A stretch of DNA of 5,056 bases from Acidobacteriota bacterium (lineage in GTDB: Bacteria; Acidobacteriota; Vicinamibacteria; Vicinamibacterales; UBA2999): positions 1 through 5,056 of the forward strand of contig CANJYC010000171.1 in NCBI GenBank assembly GCA_947478985.1, read 5' to 3'. Position 1 is the stretch's first letter, and each line of letters opens with the position of its first letter. The notes beneath the pieces are model-generated. The model was given only the letters and a program-made list of their open reading frames with translations. It was not told where the DNA came from and ran no database searches. The position numbers and the translations under genes were made by a program. Shown one piece after another: positions 1 to 4,287 of the stretch.

Positions 1-127
1 CCTCATCGAGCATCGCGGAGGCGGCGCGGGTCTTCAGGAACCCGGCCGCGTAGACAACCAGAATGGCCGAGGAACTCAGCGCGACAAGGCTGTTGGCGAC
101 CTTCCTGCTCTCCGCTCGCGGGGCCAT
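1..127 (-). CDS. N-terminal part of a membrane-anchored protein, possibly FMN-binding (partial)
   Basis: The first 42 codons of a minus-strand gene are visible; the rest lies beyond the left edge. The ATG at 127 is the first possible start after an in-frame TGA near 179-181, because no GTG or TTG codon occurs between them. No good Shine-Dalgarno sequence is seen. The peptide has a short basic N-terminus (MAPRAESRKVANS), then one hydrophobic segment at about residues 14-32 (LVALSSSAILVVYAAGFLK), then an Arg/Ala/Glu-rich start of a soluble part. Codons are strongly G/C-ending in this frame, unlike the overlapping plus-strand frames. A single N-terminal anchor of this style resembles membrane-anchored FMN-binding domain (PF04205) proteins. 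That is recalled similarity in the anchor only; the catalytic or FMN-attachment part is outside the window, so the function is tentative. It lies 114 bp downstream of the secreted-protein gene on the same strand. Confidence 0.55.
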   Translation of the reverse strand, partial: MAPRAESRKVANSLVALSSSAILVVYAAGFLKTRAASAMLDE

Positions 128-199
128 CTCGCTGATTATGACGCACGGGGATGAGCGCTGGCTCTGGCTGTGTGATGGTCAGCGAGATGCGGATTATTT

Positions 200-221
200 C
201 AGGCTGGATTCGATCAGCCTG
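200..221. repeat. Short perfect inverted repeat between two minus-strand genes
   Basis: CAGGCTG (200-206) and CAGCCTG (215-221) are perfect inverse complements around an 8-nt spacer (gattcgat). The repeat starts about 20 nt after the stop of the secreted-protein gene on the minus strand, where a terminator would be expected. On that strand it is followed by AAATAATCC rather than a U-run, so it is not a convincing intrinsic terminator. It could equally be a regulator site upstream of the partial gene at the left edge. Confidence 0.35.
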
Positions 222-241
222 GTGCGCGAAAGACTCCGCCC

Positions 242-1150
242 CTAGGGCATTGGGGGTGGAGCCGGCAGCGGAATGTCCTCGTTCGCCGTCACGTCGAAGC
301 GCCGGAATCGACCGTAGGACGCGCGCCCGGTGATGTGCTCGCGGCTGCGTGAGAGGAGGTAGTCCTCGACCATCTCGAACGGCACGTCCACGTGAAAGCG
401 CTCGTCCGTGCGGAACGACGTGGTCACGCTCGCACGCAGGACGTCGTCCTGGAACACGAGTTCTGTTTTGACCACGCGGCCCGACGCCGCTTCGATCCAG
501 AACCGGCCGCTGGCGAACAGGTTCTTGCCGTCCGGCGTGCGCACGAATGTCGGACGAGCCTGTTCCTTGTACGTCACGACCCAGATGCCCGGCCCGTCGT
601 GGTCGTCCTCTTTGCCAAGCGTGAACTGGAAGCGCCCCTGCTGCACCGTTTCCAGGAAGCCGAGCGCCAGCAGCGGCATGTTGATCGTGCGCTCGACGTT
701 GCCGATGTTGTATCGGGCGCTCTCCTCCAGGATGAGCCTGGCCTGGTCCAGCGTCTGACCCGTGGGGTTGAGCAGGAGCTTGGTCAGCCGCTCCTCGCGT
801 TCGCGGACAGGTCTGCCGTCCACTTCGAACACGTCACGGAACGGCACCCACATGTCGTCGCCTCCCAGCCTGACGAGGAGGAAGTCCGACACCAGCTCCC
901 GACGCTGCTGTCCAGTGATCCCGGGCACCACGGCCCCTCGCCCGGCGCCCGACATGGTCTGCCGGCCCGACGCCTGCTGCACGTAGCGCTCCTCGGCGAC
1001 CACGTTCGCAAACGCCGTGGCGAATCGGGTGATGTAGGCACCCGCCCGTGTCAGCAGGGTTTCACGCTCAACGGGGGGCTGGGACTGGCCCACGACGGTT
1101 GCCGCGAACACCAGGAGCGTGAGCGACAGTCCGGCCAGCTGTTTCTTCAA
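242..1150 (-). CDS. Secreted protein of unknown function (about 302 aa)
   Basis: I do not recognise a named family. From the TTG at 1150 the protein starts MKKQLAGLSLTLLVFAATVV followed by GQSQ, a good Sec signal peptide with a basic start, a hydrophobic core and a likely cut near the GQSQ. An upstream in-frame TTG at 1192 would add 14 residues ahead of the two lysines. Neither start has a well-spaced Shine-Dalgarno, so 1150 is chosen for the cleaner signal peptide. The mature part begins with a helical, Glu/Arg-rich region (about residues 30-60, including VVAEERYV), then alternates polar and hydrophobic residues in a way that suggests mostly beta strands. Stretches such as SGRFWIEAASGRVVKTEL recall the half-barrel repeats of LolA/LppX-like periplasmic proteins, but this is only a structural guess. 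It ends in a proline-rich tail (LPAPPPMP). It has no cysteine in the mature chain, no membrane segment and no visible catalytic motif. It is divergent from the cytochrome gene. Confidence 0.8.
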   Translation of the reverse strand: MKKQLAGLSLTLLVFAATVVGQSQPPVERETLLTRAGAYITRFATAFANVVAEERYVQQASGRQTMSGAGRGAVVPGITGQQRRELVSDFLLVRLGGDDMWVPFRDVFEVDGRPVREREERLTKLLLNPTGQTLDQARLILEESARYNIGNVERTINMPLLALGFLETVQQGRFQFTLGKEDDHDGPGIWVVTYKEQARPTFVRTPDGKNLFASGRFWIEAASGRVVKTELVFQDDVLRASVTTSFRTDERFHVDVPFEMVEDYLLSRSREHITGRASYGRFRRFDVTANEDIPLPAPPPMP

Positions 1151-1229
1151 CGCCCTATTATTCGTCGACCGCCCTGTGAGACGGCCGCACAATCTCCAGG
1201 CAACGGCGCCCGAGGACTCTCATCCTCCG

Positions 1230-1258
1230 TTGAATACACAGTGGCCGTGGGATAGGAT
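1230..1258 (+). promoter_or_regulatory. Predicted promoter of the cytochrome c gene
   Basis: A TTGAAT box (1230-1235) and a TAGGAT box (1253-1258) are separated by exactly 17 nt. Each matches the housekeeping sigma consensus at four of six positions, including the most conserved ones. Transcription would start near 1265, giving a leader of about 37 nt with a strong AAGGAG ribosome-binding site. The rest of the 150-bp divergent spacer holds only a weak 5-bp inverted repeat (1212-1227). No convincing promoter for the minus-strand gene was found. Confidence 0.45.
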
Positions 1259-1301
1259 TCCGGCGGCTCGTTCTGCCATCAATCAGCGACAAGGAGTGCG
1301 T

Positions 1302-1742
1302 ATGCGACGACTCATAGTGTGTGCAGCAGCGGTGACCGCCATGGCGATCGGGTCCGTCGTGGTCGCGCAGTCCCCAATCGCGACTGTCGATGACTACCAG
1401 AAGGTCATGCGGTCGAATTCCCAGGCCTTCGGGGCCACCAACAAGGCCATCGCGTCCAGCGCCTTCGCCGACGCGAAGACGCAGCTCGCGACGGTGCGCC
1501 AGAACTTCGTCGCCCTCCAGGCATTCTGGGCGGACAAGAAGAAGGACGACGCTGTGGCCATCGTCAAGGACGGCATCGTGAAGCTCGACGCCCTCGACGC
1601 GATCCTGTCCGGTGCGGCACCCGATCAGATGGCCGCGCAGGCCGCAGCCAAGACGTTTCAGGGCCAGTGCGGCGCGTGCCACCAGGCCTACCGTGAAGGC
1701 AACGCCCAGGAAGGGTTCAAGTTCAAAGCCGGCGTGATGTAA
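1302..1742 (+). CDS. Class II c-type cytochrome (cytochrome c'/c556 family)
   Basis: A 146-residue periplasmic haem protein. The start is set by AAGGAG at 1291-1296, five nt before the ATG. Residues 1-22 form a Sec signal peptide (MRRLIVCAAAVTAMAIGSVV, then VA) with likely cleavage after Ala22, as required for haem attachment in the periplasm by the cytochrome c maturation system. The mature part is Ala/Lys-rich and helical, fitting the four-helix bundle of PF01322. The haem-binding CGACH lies at residues 123-127, close to the C-terminus as is usual for this class; His127 would be the proximal ligand. Met36 in the first mature helix (YQKVMRSN) is where low-spin c556-type members place their sixth ligand, so a His/Met haem that transfers electrons is more likely than a gas-binding five-coordinate c'. 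Its redox partner is not in the window. Downstream lies a long hairpin, so it is probably transcribed alone. Confidence 0.9.
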   Translation: MRRLIVCAAAVTAMAIGSVVVAQSPIATVDDYQKVMRSNSQAFGATNKAIASSAFADAKTQLATVRQNFVALQAFWADKKKDDAVAIVKDGIVKLDALDAILSGAAPDQMAAQAAAKTFQGQCGACHQAYREGNAQEGFKFKAGVM

Positions 1743-1750
1743 TCGCCGAT

Positions 1751-1798
1751 CATCCGGGCTGTCAGCCTCCGCACTGAGGGGCGCTGACGGCTCGGATG
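1751..1798 (+). terminator. Hairpin after the cytochrome gene, probable transcript end
   Basis: Bases 1751-1766 and 1783-1798 pair over 16 bp in RNA, with two G-U wobbles (1757/1792 and 1760/1789) and a 16-nt loop. It begins 8 nt after the cytochrome stop codon. No U-run follows, so it is either a U-less terminator or a 3'-end stabilising stem that works with Rho. The remaining bases up to 1873 are pyrimidine-rich and show nothing further. Confidence 0.45.
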
Positions 1799-1873
1799 CC
1801 GCCACGCTCGCCCGCCGCCCCTCGCTATCAACGCCCCCTCCCCTCTCGATTGTCCAGGTCACGCGCTCGCCGC

Positions 1874-1902
1874 TTGACATCAATCGTTCGAATTCGAATA
1901 AT
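1874..1902 (+). promoter_or_regulatory. Strong promoter of the MarR/NmrA-like operon
   Basis: A perfect TTGACA (1874-1879) is followed after exactly 17 nt by AATAAT (1897-1902), five of six matches to TATAAT. This is the best promoter in the window. Transcription should begin near 1908-1910, only about 8 nt before the ATG at 1917. Confidence 0.75.
1887..1898. promoter_or_regulatory. Palindromic operator in the MarR promoter
   Basis: TTCGAATTCGAA is a perfect 12-bp palindrome. Symmetry resumes outside it (AT at 1883-1884 against AT at 1901-1902), giving 16 of 20 symmetric positions. It fills the distal half of the promoter spacer and runs into the -10 box, so a bound dimer would block RNA polymerase. 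MarR-family dimers typically bind palindromes of about this size in their own promoters; binding by this particular protein is inferred. Confidence 0.65.
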
Positions 1903-1916
1903 CAGACCTCGAACAT

Positions 1917-2384
1917 ATGGGCACCCACTTCACGGGCCGGCCGGATGAGGTCCGCGCGCTCGACACGTTCATCAAGCTGATGCGCGCGACCGACTCGGTA
2001 TCCGCGGACCTGGCCGCACACGTCGCGGAGTCGGGGATTACGCTCGGACAGTTCGGCGTCCTCGAAACGCTGCTGCATCTGGGCCCCATGAGCCAGGGCA
2101 GCCTTGGGGGCAAGCTGCTCCGCAGCGGATCGAACATCACCACCGTCATTGACAACCTCCAGCGTCAGGGCCTCGTGGCGCGCACGCGTCGCAAGGACGA
2201 TCGCCGCGTCGTCGACGTGTCGCTCACGCCAAAGGGGCGGACGCTGATTGCCCGGATTTTTCCCGGGCACGCGCGCCGAATCGTCCGGCTGTTCAGCGCG
2301 CTTTCACCAGACCGCCAGCGGCAGTTGGCTGAGTTATGCCGCACGCTGGGCCGGAGCATCTCAGAAGGAGAACAGGACACATGA
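1917..2384 (+). CDS. MarR-family transcriptional regulator
   Basis: A 155-residue winged-helix regulator, normal length for the family. Helical dimerisation segments lie at about residues 10-38 and 112-150. The DNA-binding part comprises a helix near 58-68 (MSQGSLGGKLL), the recognition helix at about 71-84 (GSNITTVIDNLQRQ) and a basic wing at 87-105 whose KDDRRVVDVSLTPKG is the family signature. The family represses promoters until a small phenolic, oxidant or electrophile is bound or a cysteine is oxidised. The only cysteine here, Cys141, lies in the C-terminal helix, so two-cysteine OhrR-type chemistry is not obvious. There is no ribosome-binding site before the ATG, which lies about 8 nt after the predicted transcription start, suggesting near-leaderless translation. 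Its TGA overlaps the ATG of the NmrA-like gene (ATGA), which points to coupled expression and to that enzyme being its main target. Confidence 0.92.
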   Translation: MGTHFTGRPDEVRALDTFIKLMRATDSVSADLAAHVAESGITLGQFGVLETLLHLGPMSQGSLGGKLLRSGSNITTVIDNLQRQGLVARTRRKDDRRVVDVSLTPKGRTLIARIFPGHARRIVRLFSALSPDRQRQLAELCRTLGRSISEGEQDT

Positions 2385-3238
2385 GCGAACGCACCATTCT
2401 GATCACCGGAGCCACGGGCCAGCAGGGCGGCGCCACCGCGCGCGCACTGGCGGGTAAGGGCTTTAAGCTTCGCGCGATGACGCGCAACCCGGGCAGCGAC
2501 GCTGCCAAGGCGCTCGCCGCGGCAACGGGCGCCGAACTGGTCAAGGGCGAACTCGACGATGCCGCGTCGCTCAAGGCGGCGCTCACCGGCGCCTGGGGCG
2601 CCTACGCGGTGCAGAACACGTGGACGGCCGGCGTCGAAGGCGAGGAAACGCAGGGCAAGCGTCTGGCGACCGCGGCCCGCGAGGCGGGCGTGCAGCACTT
2701 CGTCTACGCGTCGGTGGCGTCGGCGGATCGCAAGACCGGCATCCCCCACTTCGACAACAAGGCCCGCGTGGAGGACCTGGTCCGCAGCCTCGGCTTTCCG
2801 TCGTACGCCATCATCCGGCCGGTGTTCTTCATGGAGAACATGCCGAGCCCCTGGTTCCTCAACGGCGACTCGATCTACACGGCCATGAAGCCGACCACCA
2901 AACTGCAGATGATCGCCGTGCGCGACATCGGCCAGTACGGGGCGCTCGCCTTCACCGATGCGGCGCGGTTCAAGAACCTCGAGCTCGACATTGCCGGTGA
3001 CAACCTGACAATGCCGGAAGCCGCGGCCGCCATGAGCAAGGGCCTGGGGCGTCAGATTGCCTTCGTCGAAATCCCCATCGCCGACGTGCGGAAGAACAGC
3101 GAGGACTTCGCGCTGATGCTCGAGTGGTTCGAGCGTGTCGGTTACGACGCGGACATCGAGAGCAACGCGCGTGCGTTCGGTATCCGGCCCACGACGTTCA
3201 GCGATTGGGCCGCGGGGCTCTCGCCGGCTACGCGTTAA
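2381..3238 (+). CDS. NmrA-like NAD(P)-binding oxidoreductase or redox sensor
   Basis: A 285-residue atypical short-chain dehydrogenase with a Rossmann fold. The dinucleotide-binding loop GATGQQGG is at residues 10-17, and Arg31 and Arg35 at the end of the second strand (LRAMTRNP) fit NADPH binding. A GELDD turn (56-60), the YASVASAD strand (109-116) and HFDNKARVE (123-131) follow. Lys127 stands where the SDR active-site lysine would be, but the usual YxxxK tyrosine is replaced (His123 sits four residues before the lysine), as in NmrA/HSCARG-type proteins that often sense NADPH or act on quinones. RPVFFMEN (146-153) is also typical of the group. The substrate is unknown. AAGGAG at 2365-2370 lies 10 nt before the ATG, and the 4-bp overlap with marR suggests translational coupling. 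Such a pair usually means enzyme induction by the compound it handles. Its last 11 bp overlap the convergent small CxxC gene. Confidence 0.88.
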   Translation: MSERTILITGATGQQGGATARALAGKGFKLRAMTRNPGSDAAKALAAATGAELVKGELDDAASLKAALTGAWGAYAVQNTWTAGVEGEETQGKRLATAAREAGVQHFVYASVASADRKTGIPHFDNKARVEDLVRSLGFPSYAIIRPVFFMENMPSPWFLNGDSIYTAMKPTTKLQMIAVRDIGQYGALAFTDAARFKNLELDIAGDNLTMPEAAAAMSKGLGRQIAFVEIPIADVRKNSEDFALMLEWFERVGYDADIESNARAFGIRPTTFSDWAAGLSPATR

Positions 3239-3599
3239 GCCCCAGCACGCGGCGGGCCGCGATCTGCGCCCGCCCGCGCCGGCGGCGCAGATGTTCCAGG
3301 GTGTGTTCGAGCGGCAGGGTGACCTGCCGCCCGTTCCACCCGCGCGCGGCCCATTCACGCGCGGTCTGGCGCCGTCCCAGCTCCACGCGGAAACAATCAA
3401 AACAGAGGGTGCGTGGCCGCTCCGCGGCTGCGTCGTGGCCGTCCTGGCTGAAGCCATACCGCGCTTCGCGCGCCCGGCAGCCGGCGCACATGGGGGCGTC
3501 GTGTGAAGCGTCGTGCCGTGCCCGGCGCGCGGCCGCCATCCATCTGCTGTTCAGTGCGAGTTGCTGACCACCTGCCGCAATCTGTGTCTGTGCTGTCAT
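3228..3599 (-). CDS. Small double-CxxC (putative zinc-binding) protein, unknown function
   Basis: A 123-residue basic protein. Two knuckles, CAGC (Cys38/Cys41) and CFDC (Cys66/Cys69), are 24 residues apart and could hold one zinc ion. Between them is a Tyr-Gly-Phe segment and a polar loop; after them comes an Arg-rich helical tail (REWAARGW, then LEHLRRRRGRAQIAARR) that could touch nucleic acid. The start is supported by CCTCC at 3604-3608 (GGAGG on the coding strand), four nt from the ATG, and codons are strongly G/C-ending in this frame. The first 30 or so residues are low in structure. I do not recognise a named function; a DNA- or RNA-associated zinc-ribbon protein is a reasonable guess. 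It follows ubiX by 74 bp on the same strand and may share its transcript. Its end overlaps the NmrA-like gene by 11 bp tail to tail. Confidence 0.75.
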   Translation of the reverse strand: MTAQTQIAAGGQQLALNSRWMAAARRARHDASHDAPMCAGCRAREARYGFSQDGHDAAAERPRTLCFDCFRVELGRRQTAREWAARGWNGRQVTLPLEHTLEHLRRRRGRAQIAARRVLGLNA

Positions 3600-3601
3600 C
3601 T

Positions 3602-3630
3602 GGCCTCCGTAGTTCGAACTCTACGGGGCC
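3602..3630 (-). promoter_or_regulatory. Leader hairpin covering the ribosome-binding site of the CxxC gene
   Basis: On the minus-strand RNA, GGCC plus CCGTAG (3630-3621) pairs with CTACGG plus GGCC (3612-3602). This gives a 10-bp stem with one bulged A (position 3606) and an 8-nt loop. The GGAGG ribosome-binding site (3608-3604) lies inside the 3' arm, and the stem ends two nt from the ATG at 3599. Folded, it would hide the site. At the DNA level the centre is a perfect 10-bp palindrome, AGTTCGAACT (3611-3620), so it may instead be a protein-binding site. No U-run follows, which argues against a terminator for ubiX. Confidence 0.5.
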
Positions 3631-3673
3631 CCTGTGACAGCCCAGGTCACTCGGTCAGACCGTGAGCGGAGCG

Positions 3674-4258
3674 CTATTCCCTGGCGGGCGCCTGCACACC
3701 CATCTCCCCGGTCCAGCGCACGGCGCCCGGCATGTCGATCCCGAACTGATCGAGCATCCGCCCGACGGTGTGGTCGACCAGATCGTCAATCGTGCGCGGG
3801 TGGTGGTAGAAGGCGGGCATCGGCGGCAGGATGACGGCACCCATGCGTGACAGCTTCAGCATGTTCTCGAGATGAATGTCGCTGAACGGCGCCTCGCGGA
3901 CCGCGAGCACGAGCCGGCGGCGCTCCTTGAGCACGACGTCGGCGGCGCGATGCACCAGGTTCTCGCCGTAGCCGTGGGCGATCGCGCCGAGCGTCTTGGC
4001 GCTGCAGGGAACGATGATCATGCCGTCGGTCTTGAACGAGCCGCTCGAGATGGCCGCCCCCATGTCACCCTGGGCATAGGACGTGTGGGCCAGCGCCTCG
4101 ACCTGCTCGCGGGTGTACGGGGTTTCATGCAGCAGCGTCCGCACGCCCCAGCGGCTCAGCACGAGGTGCGTCTCCACGCCGGCCTCGCGCAGCCGTTCGA
4201 GCAGACGGACACCGTAGATCGCGCCCGTCGCTCCGCTCATGCCGACAATCAGCTTCAT
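3674..4258 (-). CDS. ubiX: Flavin prenyltransferase UbiX
   Basis: A 194-residue flavoprotein of full length. UbiX joins a dimethylallyl group to FMNH2 to make prenylated FMN, the cofactor of UbiD-type decarboxylases in ubiquinone synthesis and aromatic acid metabolism. The N-terminal FMN-binding loop GMSGATGAIYG is at residues 6-16; the SSGSF and IIVPCSAKTL segments (71-90) complete the flavin pocket. Residues matching the active site described for Pseudomonas UbiX are all present at a constant offset: Arg104, Lys111, Glu122 (in REAPFS), Tyr151 (in AFYHHP) and Arg167. The protein should therefore be active. The ATG at 4258 matches the usual MKLIVGMSGATG start, although no clear ribosome-binding site precedes it. 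No ubiD lies in the window, and the gene upstream is divergent, so any UbiD partner must be encoded elsewhere. The small CxxC gene follows on the same strand. Confidence 0.95.
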   Translation of the reverse strand: MKLIVGMSGATGAIYGVRLLERLREAGVETHLVLSRWGVRTLLHETPYTREQVEALAHTSYAQGDMGAAISSGSFKTDGMIIVPCSAKTLGAIAHGYGENLVHRAADVVLKERRRLVLAVREAPFSDIHLENMLKLSRMGAVILPPMPAFYHHPRTIDDLVDHTVGRMLDQFGIDMPGAVRWTGEMGVQAPARE

Positions 4259-4264
4259 TAGCTT

Positions 4265-4276
4265 GATGGTACCATC
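4265..4276. promoter_or_regulatory. Palindrome in the short ubiX/rhomboid divergent gap
   Basis: GATGGTACCATC is a perfect 12-bp palindrome. After one mismatched pair, symmetry continues for two more (CT at 4262-4263 against AG at 4278-4279). It occupies the middle of the roughly 29 bp between the two divergent start codons and would be transcribed into either leader only if promoters lie inside the opposite gene. A shared regulator site is possible but unproven. Confidence 0.4.
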
Positions 4277-4287
4277 GAGGCGTGCTG

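Noticed and set aside
193..198. AATAAT on the minus strand as a -10 box for the partial gene at the left edge
   Set aside because: The sequence 17-18 nt upstream (CAGGCT or CCAGGC) does not resemble a -35 box.
63..245. Plus-strand 60-residue open frame at the left edge
   Set aside because: The opposite strand encodes a peptide with a membrane anchor and strong G/C third positions; the plus frame has no ribosome-binding site or family resemblance.
1157..1162. AATAAT on the minus strand as a -10 box for the secreted-protein gene
   Set aside because: No acceptable -35 sequence occurs at 16-19 nt spacing, and transcription would begin at the TTG start codon, an unlikely leaderless start.
392..1255. 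Long plus-strand open frame opposite the secreted-protein gene
   Set aside because: It is antisense to a gene with a clear signal peptide. Its product is rich in His, Arg and Pro with no domain pattern, as expected for a shadow frame in GC-rich DNA.
1158..1883. Minus-strand open frame opposite the cytochrome
   Set aside because: It is antisense to a verified CxxCH cytochrome and covers its promoter and terminator hairpin; composition is typical of a shadow.
2165..3457. 430-codon minus-strand open frame
   Set aside because: It lies antisense to the MarR and NmrA-like genes and across the CxxC gene. The product is Arg/Gly/His-rich low-complexity sequence with no motif, whereas the plus-strand products match known families.
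3135..3567. Two plus-strand open frames overlapping the CxxC gene
   Set aside because: Their products are Arg/Ala/Pro-rich without motifs, while the minus frame has paired CxxC motifs, a strong ribosome-binding site and better codon use.
3634..3662. Small inverted repeats (GTGAC/GTCAC and CGGT/ACCG) after ubiX
   Set aside because: Stems of four to five bp with no U-run are too weak to call a terminator or structured RNA.
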